From Hemileia vastatrix (Eukaryota > Basidiomycota > Pucciniomycetes > Pucciniales > Zaghouaniaceae), in the NCBI GenBank assembly GCA_030280995.1, contig JASXTE010000002.1, positions 5,515,683-5,579,682 on the forward strand: a stretch of DNA of 64,000 nucleotides. Reading direction: 5' to 3'. The translations under genes were made by a program, and so were the position numbers. The notes under the pieces were generated by a model. That model saw only the letters and a program-made list of their open reading frames with translations, had not been told where the DNA came from and ran no database searches. Shown in pieces: positions 33,105 to 44,870 of the stretch (the stretch's first letter is position 1; every line of letters begins with the position of its first letter).

Positions 33105-33384
33105 TTTCTGGTCAAAAATCTCTTGGAAATCTGACATGGGATTTTTCAGAAATTTCTAACTTTGGTACCCAATATGATGGGGTGTAATTTCTTGAAAATT
33201 TGCACTTACAAATCTACACTTTTCTAGGAGAAGATTTCTAAAACACACCAACCCCAACACTGGTGTATTTCAAAACTGAAATAAATCATATATTTCACTC
33301 AATTACAAACTCTCTCAACCAAAAGTGCTACTTTCATAATGAAATTACTCCCTAAAAACTCTCCCCCCAATCTCACTTATTGGG

Positions 33385-34910
33385 AATATTAAACAGGTGC
33401 AGTTTATGATCAAAACAGCTTTTAGATGTGGAGAGAAAATGAGGAGCTTTGACCAAAAAAATGAAGGACAATCAGTATAAAATAAGATGGAAAATTTATT
33501 ATTGAGAGTAAACAACAAAGTTACTTATATAATAAACATGTAATATTACAAATCATGGGCTACCTCTGTTGAATAAGACTACCATGGACTAGTCAACTAC
33601 ATAGTCATGTATCATCTTTTAAGTATAGAAACTATGAATCAAAACCATAATTGTAATAATTCTAACACACCCCCATGTTACATAGTTTCTATAAGTTGTA
33701 AAATAATGGAATTTATACTCATTATGGAGCCCTACTTTCACATGTCTGCTCTTTTTTGCAGAGTTAGGTGGCTCATCATAAAGAATACAAAAAAAATAAA
33801 AAAAACTAGTCACTTCTCTTTTAAAAATTTTCATAATCTCCTAAAAATAGCACTATAGCTTCCATTAAGTTTATGGATGATTGGCTACTGGCCATTTTTT
33901 CAATTGACATTGACTTAGGCACTGTTGCATTTATAATTTTAGAGGATAAATTTGGTAAATAAGTTGTATTTGATATTTGGGAATTACTATGTTGTGATAT
34001 TGATTCCAAGAGGTTAAATTCTATGCAATTATCATCTGGCTCACTTTCTGGCTGATTTATTGGCATTCTGAGCACTGGCTTATGAATTGATAATCTTCAT
34101 GGAGGAATAAGAGCACTAGTCTAAAATAAAAAAGAAAAATAGTCATTTCTCATTTAAATATTGCTGAAATCTCCTAAAAATAACACCATATATTTCATTT
34201 AGTTTCTTTCTAATTAGCTGATGGCCATTGTTATTTGAAAATTACTCAGGAATTATTACATATGAAAATTTAGAGGGTAACCTTGGTAATTTAGTTGACA
34301 TTGGGAGTTGGCCATGATCACTTTTTGTAGACAAGTAATTATTAGATTTAAGCACCTTGCATTTATGGGATGTATTTAGACAAAATGACAAGACTGAAAT
34401 TCCACTCAATTGATACATTGATTCCAAGCAACAAACTTCTGTGTGAATATCATCTAGCTCATTATTGGCTGATGTAACAGCATTCTGAGTATTGAACCAT
34501 GATTTTATCTTGTACATAGTAGAATTACAGTTCAATTCTATAGTCTATTGTTCCATTCTATCATGAATAAAATAATAATATGAGAGTGTTGGTACTGATA
34601 ATGTATTTTAAATAATTAATAGGTACAATTTATGATCAAAACTGATTTTAGAAGTCGAGAGTATATGAGGAGCTTGTACAAAGAAAATGAAGGACACTTG
34701 GGATAAAATTAGTTGGAAAATTTATTATTGATAGAAAACAGCAAGGGTACTTATATAATAAGAATTTAAAGGTATAAATTTTGTTATACCTCTATTGGAT
34801 CTAACTACTTTGGATTAGTAAAATAGATAGTCATGTATCATTATGTAACTATAGGAGTATGAAGCAAAACTTTAATGATAATAATTTTAACACCAGTTGA
34901 AAAACTTCCC
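33385..34910 (-). mobile_element. TRIM-like direct-repeat element (putative mini LTR element)
   Basis: Direct repeats of about 290-300 bp (33,385-33,690 and 34,612-34,900) share blocks such as TATGATCAAAAC, GGAAAATTTATTATTGA and AGTCATGTATCAT. On the minus strand they begin TGTTA(G/A)AATTATTA, and the lower copy is preceded by ATGGGGGTG, a purine tract like those of the copia elements. The interior is about 0.9 kb and itself contains two diverged copies of a 300-400-bp block (33,780-34,080 and 34,110-34,520). No retroviral domain is recognisable. LTR ends and target duplication are not resolved. Confidence 0.5.
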
Positions 34911-34932
34911 TTTTACTCACTCATATGTTACT

Positions 34933-35560
34933 TTGTCAATTTTACTTTAATTTTATGTCTGAATAATTCATTGGATTTGGAATCATCACATTCATCTTCT
35001 AATATCTTTAAAAGATGATTGTAGCTAAACATTTGAGTGAGATGTGGCTATTATCAGTGGAAAATGCATTTTAAATTAAAATAGATATAAGTTTATCAAT
35101 TTATCTTCATTTTAAGTCTTAATAGTTCATTATATTTGGAAGCATCATATTGATATTACTATACATGAAAAAATGATTGTAGCTAAAACTTTGTGGGGGA
35201 TATGGCATTGTTAGAAACAAAAAATGTTAAATTAAAATGAATATAACTCTTTCAATTTAACTTCAATTTAAATTCTTAAAATCTAATTATATTAGGATTA
35301 ATTTTTGTAAAATTCCTATATCTTGAAAAAGTAATTGTGGAAAAATAATTGAGTGAGATATAGTAATTAATTGTGAAAAACAATTATTAGATTGAAATGG
35401 ATATAAATTTGTTAATTTAGCTTTGATTTTAAATCTGAGTATCTCATTATATTCAGAATAATTATATAAATATTCCTATATCTTGAAAAGATTATTATAG
35501 CCAAAACTTTGAGTGAAATATCAATGAGGAAAGGCTTTTATGGAACCCATATGTTGAGAG
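34933..35560. repeat. About 160-bp tandem repeat, four units
   Basis: Units start near 34,933, 35,096, 35,256 and 35,412. Each has TCAATTTAACTTCAATTTT-like, CTCATTATATTTGGAATCAT-like and GATTGTAGCTAAA-TTTGAGTGAGATAT blocks. The same unit recurs at 39,567-40,030. Confidence 0.7.
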
Positions 35561-35759
35561 AAAATAAATGAAAAAACCTGATTTGATGTTAGAACTGACA
35601 ACTATTAATGAAATAAGTGAATTATTTGTAAAAATTAAGTACTTCTTTGTTTTCAAATCCTCACATAAGGTAAGTGCATATTTTCCAAAACTGACACCCC
35701 CTACTATATTCTTTATTTCAGGGTTAAGAACAATGAAATCATTACTAAGGTCTCCAACC

Positions 35760-36150
35760 TAATTAAACCAAAATTCAATTTTTCATACTAATTTAATGAG
35801 CTCAATATGTAAGGGAAATGATAATTTTACAAGTGGCATTGAAGTGTTGTATTATTTCAGTCCAAATAATTTTTTTACATAGTCAGGTGGAAAATAATAG
35901 TGTAAAAACAGGCTTTACATATAAAAATATAACTGAATGAATGAATAGCATAATGATAATAAAAATACACAAATTTTTTAGGGTATTAATCCCCCAAAAG
36001 TTTCAAAATCATATTCAGAGTGAGACTCTGTAGTGGTATCCTACTTCAAAATTTTCCAGCCCTTCAGATAGTATATTTCCAAAACCCAACATGGGATTTT
36101 ATCAAATTAAAATACTGGTGTTTGATTTGAAAGGTTTTAAACCCACTTAT
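35760..36150 (-). repeat. Inverted relative of the 26,882-27,370 repeat
   Basis: On the minus strand, AAAATCCCATGTTGGGTTTTGG, ACTTCAATGCCACT and AATTATCATTT blocks match 26,940-27,230 in order. This is a diverged copy of the same mobile repeat, with degraded ends. The rest of 36,151-36,702 shows no gene. Confidence 0.5.
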
Positions 36151-36702
36151 ATGAAATTCATTACATAAAATCAACTACTATCTTGAGCTCCTCAAGTTTT
36201 GAAGATTCCATGAAAGCTATCAATATATATAATATTCTTAAATATCACCTTACCTTGGAGTTTTTTTACAAAGGAAAGTATTTTTCTCTAATCAATTTTT
36301 TCTCACTTTATTATTTCTCTTTCTATTTTCCTTTCCATTTTTTATATTCCTTAGTTTTACCTCTTTACTTAGTTTATTTTCTCCTAATTCAACTTCCACT
36401 TCTCTTGCTCCTTAGTTCTTACCAAAAAAAAGAGGCTTATTCCGGCTTAAATAGAGACAATAAGGCTAATTTCTTAAACTCAGAGTTAGGTAATTTTCTA
36501 ACCATAGTAGACACCCTTGGTTATCAAAATCTCTATTTTTTTTAAATATATATATATACATAGAATAAAACCTAAATAAAATTAAATAAAGGATCAAATT
36601 GATAGAATTGTGTGGATTTAGTTTTTATTCTTTTTCTTTTCTTTTGAATTTTCATTTCTTTACTCATTTATACTTTTCCAATTAATAGTATAGTGCAGTG
36701 AT

Positions 36703-37629
36703 ATGTCACAACCCTCATCATGATCAAGAAAAAGAAATCTAGAAAAAGTTCCAACAAACCCTTCTGAAATGTCAATTCCCCAACCAGAAAATCTGATTTA
36801 TGAAAATTCAATTGAAAGAAGGATAACAACATTCAAAGATCTAGGATAGACTGAAGATGACAATTTTTCTAAAATTACCAAATAAAAACCACGTATTGAT
36901 GCATCTCCAAAAATTAACTCAAACAGTGAAAAATTTCCACTTTGACTCCAAAAAAAACAGAAAACTACCCATAAAATTCATATGCAATCAGTACTTTGTG
37001 GATGAAAGGAAATAAAGAACCAACCTACACAAAACAACTTGGCTAGTGAAATATTTTTCAAATTTTTTAAGAATAGAATTTAAGATCTAATTGTGAAAGG
37101 CAACTATATCACTTCTTTTGAGCTCCTTGTCTTCCTTGTCACCAATATTATCCAAATCTTAAGAATATATATCTGAAGACTTTAGAAAGAACATCTTTTT
37201 ATGTGTCTTTCAGACTTTCCTTCAGGGGTTAAAGTTACTCGAGCAACATTTGAGAAATCTTTATCAATTAGAGAATTGGGGATGGAATTGACAGTTCATA
37301 AATTCATAAGTCTTGTGCTCAATAATAAAGCTAAGGTTGATACCCATCATGAGGATGATATCATGACTTAGAAAATCAATCTATATTGGCTAAAAAATGT
37401 ACCAATGTCAAAAGAGATAGCAAGAATCATAATTAATTCCCAAAGCCAAGGCACTCTCAAATCTAAATCTTAGAAAGACAAAGTAATAGTCCTAAAGAGG
37501 GAAGATTTAGCACAGGATGAGCTGAACACAATAGAAAGAGATTTTTTTAAAATAATAAATAATTGACCAATATTTTTTAGGTTTAGAAACCCAGCACTAT
37601 TCCAAAAGTTTTATATACCTAATGGGTAT
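36703..37629 (+). pseudogene. Decayed gene of unknown family, truncated by a transposon
   Basis: From an ATG at 36,703 one phase reads protein-like text with scattered stops: EKVPTNPSEMSIPQPENLI, ERRITTFKDLG, KPRIDASPKINSNSEKFPL and NYITSFELLVFLVTNII. After CTTTCAG at about 37,210, possibly an intron acceptor, a second block reads FPSGVKVTRATFEKSLSIRE, LGMELTVHKFISLVLNN and KVIVLKREDLAQDELNTIER to YIPNG, with three stops in about 135 codons. The reading stops exactly where the 37,630 element begins. Several stops fit TGG turned to TAG or TGA. I do not recognise the family; it could be a host gene or a transposon gene. Confidence 0.4.
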
Positions 37630-37879
37630 CACCAGGAAAAATGAGGGGGGGACTTGCATGCAAGTCTTTGGTGAGGTTCTTTCCTTGCCCCAAATTCATC
37701 CAGAATGTGACTAGAATTTAACCAGAACTCATTCAGTAAATTTTCTTTACCTCTCAATAATTTTTTTAAAAATTTTTAGCCATTTCATTTTTTCATACAA
37801 CATTTTCACTATTCTTCACATTGATAAAATTTTACATTATTCATGATTCTTGATTGGAAATTTTTCATCACCATTATAG

Positions 37880-38790
37880 CTTCCAATATCACATTTCATC
37901 ATTTTCCAACTTTTGATTCTACTCACTTTCCATTTTACCATGTTAGTTTTATGCTCAGATATCACATTTCATCATATGCTAACTATTTGATGCTCTCAAT
38001 TTTCAGATTTCCATATTCATTCTATACTAAAGTATCACATTCCATTATTTTCTGACATTTTTTCTCATCTTAGTTTCTATTATTCCATCATACTTTTATA
38101 CTCAAATATAAAATTTCATCATTTTATAAATTTTTTCCTCAAACCATCTTCTACTTTTCCATCACAACTCAATTTTTTCTAACTTTTTCTTTGCCTAACT
38201 TGCCTTTTTTCAATAATTATTTTTTGATTAAATAAAACATTTAATCATTTTTTAATTTTTTCCCCATCTCATATATTATTTACATTCAAATTTTATACTA
38301 AAAAATAACACTCCTTCCTTTTTTAAAATTTTTCTTATCTCACTTTCTACTTTTCCATCATAATTTCATATAAAATATCAAATTTCATCCTTTTCTTACT
38401 TTTTTCCTCTTACCATTTGCTTTTTTTCCATCACAATTCATTACTGAAGTATCACATATAATTATTCAATAACTTTTTATTTACCTAAATTTCTCTTTAT
38501 AAATCAATATTCTGTATTTAAATTTAACATTTGATCATTTTCTAAAAATCTTTTCATCTCATATGCCCATTTTCTGTAAAAATTTTATACTACAAGATCA
38601 CATTCTAGTAATTGCTAACATTTTTTATCTCACTTCCCCTTTTCCCATCAACATTTTTTTCTCAAATATCACATTTCTTAATTTGCTAGATATTTTCTCA
38701 TCTCATTTCCAACCTTTCCATATAAATTTTTTACTCACATATCAAAATTTATTATTTTCCATAAATAATTCCCAAAACATTGCCAATTGA
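37880..38790 (+). repeat. About 72-bp subterminal repeat array, left arm
   Basis: Twelve to thirteen degenerate units, each starting TATCACATTTCATCATTTT and continuing through CTCATCTCACTTTCTA, TTTCCATCATAATTTTATACT. Unit starts are near 37,887, 37,958 and then every 65-75 bp. Confidence 0.75.
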
Positions 38791-39332
38791 AATGATTCTT
38801 GCACCATCAAAACAAAACCCATCATCAAAGTAAAAGTAAAACTATTGGATCCATATAATATGAGATATAAGCCATGGTAACCCAAAAATTTCTGTAAATT
38901 CTATGAGCAGGTGTGCACCAGTTCAAAAAGAAATTTGAGTGAAAACTATTTTTGTGCAAGTGTGCACATATTCACTTATCAAAAATGGTTGATGAAGTAC
39001 CAAACTTATATATCCTGCATGTGTAAGCCTAAATCTCAAAGAAGGTAAAATAATAATTCTGAAAAAAGGGAAATAATATAATGTCCTTATACTTTCCTTT
39101 TAAATGATTAATATGAATACCAGTTTTTCTGCCTCACCCCAACAGTAGCCTGGACTAAAAAAAAACATGATGGAAATTATAAGATGAATCTTATCACTGA
39201 TTTTCCATCCAATATAAAAATCATATTGCATGCACTGTATCCATTTATATCCAGTATGCAATATTCAATATTCAATGTGCTTTAAAAATTCATAATTTTC
39301 CTTTTTTGAATGATTTATCATATCGCATATTA

Positions 39333-40030
39333 GGGGGGTGTCAGATCTGGAAAATTTACACCTACAAATCTGCATTTATCTAAGTTCAGGTTTCCAAAAC
39401 ACCCCAGCCCCAAAACTGGCATATTTCTAAACTCCAATAAGTGAATTATTTCACTCAATTCTGCAATTAACCAAAATTACTGGTTTCACAATGAACTGAC
39501 TCACTAGAAACTCTCCCCCATCCCACTGTCACACCTTCCCATTCCCTCAATCATCTGAATATTTTTCAATTTAAATTTTATTTTAAAGCTTGAACAGCTC
39601 ATTGTATTTGGAATCATCATCTTAATTTTTTTATATTGTGAAAACATGATTGTGGTTAAACATTTGAGTGAGATATGTCACTTATCAGAGAAGAACATGT
39701 ATTAAATTAAATTTTATGTAGCTCTGTCAATTTTACTTCAATTTTGATTCTGAGTAGCTCATTAAAGTTAGGTTCATATGCTTAATTGTCCAATATCATA
39801 AAAATGATTATATTCATAAATTTGAGTGATATATGGAAATTTTTTGTGAAAAAAATTTATTAGATTAAAATAGTGAAAAAAATTTCCATTTCACTTTCAC
39901 TTTGAATATTAGTAGCTCATTGGACTCATAATCATTATATCAATTTCTCTATATCTTTAAAATATTTTAGATAAATATTTGAGTGAAATATCAATGATTA
40001 AAGTTTTTAATGGGACCAATATGTTGTTAG
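39333..40030 (+). repeat. Nested TIR-element fragment with 160-bp tandem repeat
   Basis: Begins TTAGGGGGGTGTCAGATC (39,331), the left end of the 33,175 family. At 39,567-40,030 it carries three units of the same 160-bp repeat seen at 34,933. The last unit in both places ends in a similar ATCAATGA..AAAG..TTTTAATGG block. No matching right end was found, so it is truncated where it meets the right arm array. Confidence 0.6.
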
Positions 40031-40690
40031 AAAGATGAAATGTGATATTTTGGTATAAATTGATATGGAAAAGTGAAATATGAAATGAGAAAAAATTTAA
40101 AAAATGATCTAATTTTTTATTTAAGTGAAAAATAATGATTGAAAAAAGGAAAATAAGGTGAATGAAAAGTAAGAATAAAGTGAAATGTGATGGAAGATTA
40201 GAGAAAAAGTTAGAGAAATTTTTTTTGAAAATGATAAAATGTGATATTTGATACATAGTTATGATGGGAAAATAACAAGTGAGATGAGAAAAAATGTTTG
40301 AAAATTATTCAATGTGACATTTAAATGTGAAATTTATATAGGAAAGGGGCATATGAAATGAGAAAAAGGTTAGAAAATAAGTGATCAAATGTGTTATTTA
40401 AGTACAAAATAATGATTAAGAAAGGCAAGTGAGGTGAATAAAGAGTTAGAAAATATTGAAATGTGATATATCAGTATCAAAATCTAATAAAAAAGAAGAA
40501 AATGGGATAAGCATAAAAGTTGGATAATGATGAATTGTGATATTTGAGCACAAAATTATGATGTGAAAATAGAAAATGAGATAAGTGAAAATATAGAAAA
40601 TTTTAAAGTGTGATATATTAGTATAAGATAGTAGTGAAAAAGGGAAAGTAGGATAAACAAATTTTGAAACGTTACAAAATAATAGAGATG
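40030..40690 (-). repeat. About 72-bp subterminal repeat array, right arm
   Basis: About nine units of the left-arm repeat in inverted orientation (GAAATGTGATATTT and GATGGAAAAGTAGAAAATGAGAT-like blocks), giving the element a giant, imperfect inverted-repeat form. Confidence 0.7.
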
Positions 40691-40858
40691 ATATATTTCA
40701 GTAACTTGTGTAAGTAAAAATTAAAATAGCTAAAAATTTACCAATAAATCAAGTATGAGTTCTGGAAAAATGCTGATTAACTTTTGTAAAATTTTTGTGA
40801 GAGTTCTTATTACTTTCTGGACTTGCATACTACACACCCTTAATTTTTCCTGCTGTAT

Positions 40859-42419
40859 TTTTGAAGATGGACTTTGTATATTCTAAAGGGGTGGGGGTGG
40901 GGGGAAAGAGATGGGTATACATAAATTTAGGTTTGCTTTCTTGGCTTCACAGGGTAAAGATTTTTTTTGAATATTTTTCTATGTATCATAATATTTTTCT
41001 TTTGCATGGCATGTTTAATTCACTATGCATCAAGTGAAATATCCCTAACAAAGAAATTCTAAGAGGCAAATAAGGCCAAAAATCATGGTGGGGAATTCAA
41101 AAATTTCTGAAACATTTTGCATTTCTCAAAACATTTTTTCTGACAAAGCTTCAGAATTGAACAGTCCAGATTCAGTAGCCAATGGATGTTTTAAGCTTGG
41201 TACTGATGTTGTCATTCAAATTTTCATGCTGGAATGGAGAAAAGTCTTTACAACTGGCTCTATTGATCAAGAACTCTCAGCTCACCCACCCTCCTCAATG
41301 AGCTTCCCCCACACCCACCCTCACTCTTTTTTTACCCTTTTTGAAGATTTTTACCATTTCTATTGACTGTATGTCAGTGCATGCTAGTTAATAAGTATGA
41401 TTTAATAGTGTATATCAATTGTCTAGCTACTTAATAAGTCATGATTTATGGTTTAATCATGAGGAAAAGACTAATAAAACTGTTATACTCAATTACTAAA
41501 TCACAATATTTGAATTGGTGCATGCTAGTGGTGGAAAATACACTAATAAAATATAGTTATAGATAGTATAAAGATAAAATCAAATTATAATGGTTTTAAA
41601 ATATATTTTATATGATAATAATTTTTTTAATTTATTTTTTGATGTTTATTAAATGAATTGATGTCCAATAACTGACGGAATCCCCCTTTAATTATACCAA
41701 AATCCACTGGAGTGCACAGAACTTCAGTCCGAATGATTCCACTGCTATCCCTGGCAATTACAGCACTTTGAGGGCTCATAAACTCCCCATGGCATCCAAT
41801 TCAAGAAGATTCATCACCCAGACCTCTAGTTTGGGCCCTCCATCACAATTAATGACATCATACAACTATACCATAAATAGAAGAAACAGATAAAAGCATA
41901 TACCATAAAGGAAACAAATAAAACAACTCATCCAAAGAGAATAATATGAAACCCAAAAAATATAAAGGAAAAAATATAATTTTCCAATCTCCCAGTAGCA
42001 TTCCCAGGCCTTCACATTGACCTAGTAATCATTTCCCAACCTATAAATCTGTGATAATCCATTGAAGGAAGCAGATTCAGTTGTCAAAACTGGATGTATG
42101 CATATGTAAAAAGAATATATGCATGTGTAGGTGGGTTTAATCCATTGATTACTTGAGTATGACCTAAATTAAGTGGGAAAAACATGCATATAAGCTATCT
42201 AGAGGGTTAAACCTGCATATAGTCCTATATATGCATAGTATAACTGAATATTTTACTGAATATGGTGTTTATACATACATATAAGCTTATGTAAGTGTCT
42301 AATTACTTAATATCACTTAAGATAAGTATATTATGACCACACTAGCACCTTAATAAGTACTATGGGGCTACATATAAGCTACTGAAACTGATATAAGTCC
42401 ATATAATAGAATAATAAAT
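40859..42419. other. No convincing gene
   Basis: A G-rich run lies at about 40,888-40,905. The plus-strand frame 41,085-41,366 (93 codons) has no recognisable motif. About 41,690-41,860 reads fairly openly on both strands (for example NLLELDAMGSL on the minus strand) but with stops, and I cannot identify it. The rest is AT-rich. Confidence 0.35.
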
Positions 42420-42575
42420 ATATATATATATAAGTATAATAACCATATATATAAGTATAATAACCATATATAAAAGTATAATAACTATATATATAAGTAC
42501 AATAGCCATATATAAGTATAATAACCATATATATAAGTATAATAACAACATATATATGTATAATAACCATATATC
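42420..42575. repeat. AT-rich minisatellite, about 22-bp unit
   Basis: About seven copies of ATATATAAGTATAATAACC with small length changes. The long I/Y/L-rich minus-strand frames in it are artefacts. Confidence 0.8.
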
Positions 42576-42894
42576 TAACTTATAAGCTTATTTAAACTAA
42601 GGCTATCTTATTTTAACCATAGGAATTACTCAGTCTTGGGGATACCTAGGCTTACACTGTCAGTCTCTCTTTTTTAATATTCTGTTGTAAAGACACTCAA
42701 TCATTTTTATTTAGATAAAATGTTCACCAAACATGCATTAATCAATGAGTATCTTCCACCTGATTATCCATCAACATGTGAAGTTTTTCTGGTGATGCAG
42801 ATGATGAATCAGAATTAGTGAAGTGGACATCAATTGCCATATTCACCAAACTTATTTTCTTTTTTCCTAAACAGGATAGGACTCCTGGTCAAAA

Positions 42895-43660
42895 CAGGAG
42901 ACGTTGTAGAAAGAGAGTTCTATAATACTAAGATATAGACACAATCTGATATGGGTTAGTTCTCCTATCTAAATAATAAAAAGAAGCTCCTGCCGCCTTA
43001 ATATTTAAAGACAGTTTAATAATGTGTATGGTGTTGTGAGTGAAAGGGAGAGTCTAAAATATATAGGAAAACAAGAGAATAGTTAGAATATATTTTCAAA
43101 AAATAAATTTTCTGTTTTGCTAGATCTATTCTCAGTAAGTGCTAGTATCCTTAGTCACTCCCTCTTGAAGCACACTCTATAATACTATCCTCACTGTAGA
43201 AATTAAATAACTCCTTAGCACTACTAATCTACTATGTACACCCATTATGCGCAAAAAAAGTAAATTATAAAAAAAACTGTTAAATTTCTATTCTACTTCT
43301 CTCTATTATATCTCTATACCACTTGATACTACTCTACTTATATACAACTCGTCTCTATTCTCTGTTCTCTGTTCTTGTTTTAAAGTATGTTGTCTTTATA
43401 TACCCTATTTTATCAATTCCCTTCACCTACTGCTTCCCTTGCCCTAGTTCAGTGCTATTCTAAGTATATCAATTGGTAAACTAACCATCTCAGTATTCTA
43501 AGTACAATTCATGAATCAGCCTGTGTCTAAATGATAGCACCTAAGGTTTTATTTAAATTCCTACTATTAGAAAAATACTTATCCATACATACCCTAAGTT
43601 TCCTGATATTCCTCCATTATATAATAAATACTGCACTGCCTTCCATGCTTACTATGAAAT
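42895..43660 (-). repeat. LTR-like repeat, copy 1
   Basis: Shares long blocks with 49,247-50,040: ACTAAGATATAGACACAATCT, CTATTCTCAGTAAGTGCTAG, AGTCACTCCCTCT, and the end CATACCCTAAGTTTCCTGA. The minus strand carries a TATATAAAGAC TATA-like site, so it is probably a solo LTR in minus orientation. Target duplications are not resolved. A TTAGGGGGTATA-type repeat end follows at 43,687. Confidence 0.5.
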
Positions 43661-44224
43661 GTGTGTTGTTGTGAGAAAATCCACTTATTAGGGGGTATAA
43701 ATGTTAACCAATCCACAATAAGGGATCATGAATTTTTTTGGCCAGATCTAAAATTATTAATTGTGGAAGATTCTTATCCCTTAGCCCCAGGGCTAGTGGA
43801 TAAAGAATTCAGGATAATGCATTATCCTAACTCTTATACCCCAATTTATATTCCTAATTCCTGGTTGCAATCTCATCACATCCATGATTCATTTTTAAGA
43901 AATTCACATGATGTACAATTGTTGATGCCATCCTTAAGTCTCTCTTCACTCTAGCCTACTCAATTTTGGTGGCAAACACTTAAATTTTTCTTCTATCTGA
44001 AACACCACCTGCTCATTTGGTGGTGAGTATGAGATTTGACATCTCATTTGTTTCACTTCATCACCTCAACATGAAATTGCATATTTTCTGCAATCTCATG
44101 ATTTTTCACTTTCATTTTTTCATTGATGCCTCATATCCATATCCTCCTCTCCTCAAATATCCCAAAATTATTTTAAATTTTATTATTTTTCTTATCTCAA
44201 CTCTCCACATAAGTCTTTTTTGTC

Positions 44225-44870
44225 CTTTTTTTATAATTTCTAATTATTAATTATTTTGTTCTTTTTTTGTATTTTTTTGTCCTGTAAGTGCTTTTTTTGT
44301 TTTTCAAGCTTAAACTAATTTTTTTTCTCTCTTCTCTTCTTATTTCTTTTTTCTCTCTCCATTATCCCCCCTTTCAACCCTCCTTGTATGCCTCATCCCC
44401 CCTTTCACCCCTTCTTGGTGTCCTCAAATCCCCCTTTCCCCCCTTCTTGGTGTCCTTGAATCCCCCATTTCACCCCTTCTTGGTTGCCTCAATCCCCCCT
44501 TTCTCCCCTCCTTAGCCAACTCAAACCACCCCTTCCCACTTTTTGGCTGCCTAAAACCCTTCCTTCCCCCTTCTTGGCCACCTCGAAGCCCCTCTTAACC
44601 TGTGGCCTACCCCCCTTCTGCTCTTTTGTTAAAAATTGTACATTAACTTATCAAATCACTATTGATTTTATAAATCAATGAAAAATCATTAAGGATTTTT
44701 CATTAAAAATTAAATAATTAGGGAGAAGAGGGGGGTTGGGCTACGCATTAAGGGAGGCAGAAGGGGGGGGGTTTTGATGGCAACAGGGAGGGGGGGGGGG
44801 GGGGTTGAGGCATCTAAGGAATGATTATTGGGGGTTTTTTGAGGCAGAAAAGGAGGAGTTTTAGGAGATT
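44225..44870 (+). repeat. Foldback-like C-rich/G-rich repeat, copy 1
   Basis: T-rich lead, then a C-rich arm with about six units of CCCCCTTTCACCCCTTCTTG (44,360-44,590), CTCTTTTGTTAAAAATTG, an AT-rich centre and a G-rich arm with homopolymers of 9 and 15 G (about 44,763-44,804). The order and inverted C/G arms match the element at 48,720-49,210. Confidence 0.55.

Larger units (their letters stand above)
26602..33170. mobile_element. About 1-kb inverted-repeat element split by a LINE
   Basis: The left arm (26,602 to about 26,850) begins GGATATCAAAGTTTGGA and carries AAAACTGTGGTATTTCGCAT and TCATCACCAATCTTC blocks. The same blocks appear inverted in the right arm at about 27,375-27,540 and, after the LINE, at 33,105-33,170 (ending CTAACTTTGGTACCC). 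Without the LINE and one target copy the element would be about 1.02 kb with arms of about 240 bp. The ends resemble those of the GGGGGTATCAAAG MITEs. The core (26,882-27,370) starts TTAGGGGGTATCAAAG and may be a further nested member. No coding capacity seen. Confidence 0.7.
33175..35703. mobile_element. TIR element with GGGGTGTCA ends
   Basis: The left end GGGGTGTAATTTCTTGAAAA, continuing TTTGCACTTAC, is matched by the inverted right end, which reads GGGGGTGTCAGTTTTGGAAAA and ATGCACTTAC on the minus strand from 35,703. Related left ends recur at 39,335 and 45,203. The interior holds a TRIM-like direct-repeat pair and a 160-bp tandem array; no transposase. Confidence 0.6.
37630..40855. mobile_element. 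3.2-kb CACTA-like element with repeat-array arms
   Basis: Left end CACCAGGAAAAAT, right end ATTTTTCCTGCTG (inverted: CAGCAGGAAAAAT), flanked by TAT on both sides (37,627-37,629; 40,856-40,858). Just inside the left end is the palindrome-like GGACTTGCATGCAAGTC (37,650-37,666); the right side has GGACTTGCAT at about 40,819. CCAGAACTCAT occurs near both ends. The interior is two long inverted arms of about 72-bp repeats around a 1.2-kb centre. It shares the CACNA start, 3-bp duplication and palindrome with the small MITEs. No transposase seen. Confidence 0.75.

Noticed and set aside
37880..40690. CRISPR-like regular repeats
   Set aside because: Units are degenerate, AT-rich, contiguous and inverted between arms, with no unique spacers; this is a transposon arm.
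41085..41366. 93-codon plus-strand frame
   Set aside because: No motif, no homologue known to me, and AT-rich surroundings; kept as spacer.
41690..41860. Fragmentary gene on either strand
   Set aside because: Both strands read fairly openly with stops; I could not identify a family and would be guessing.
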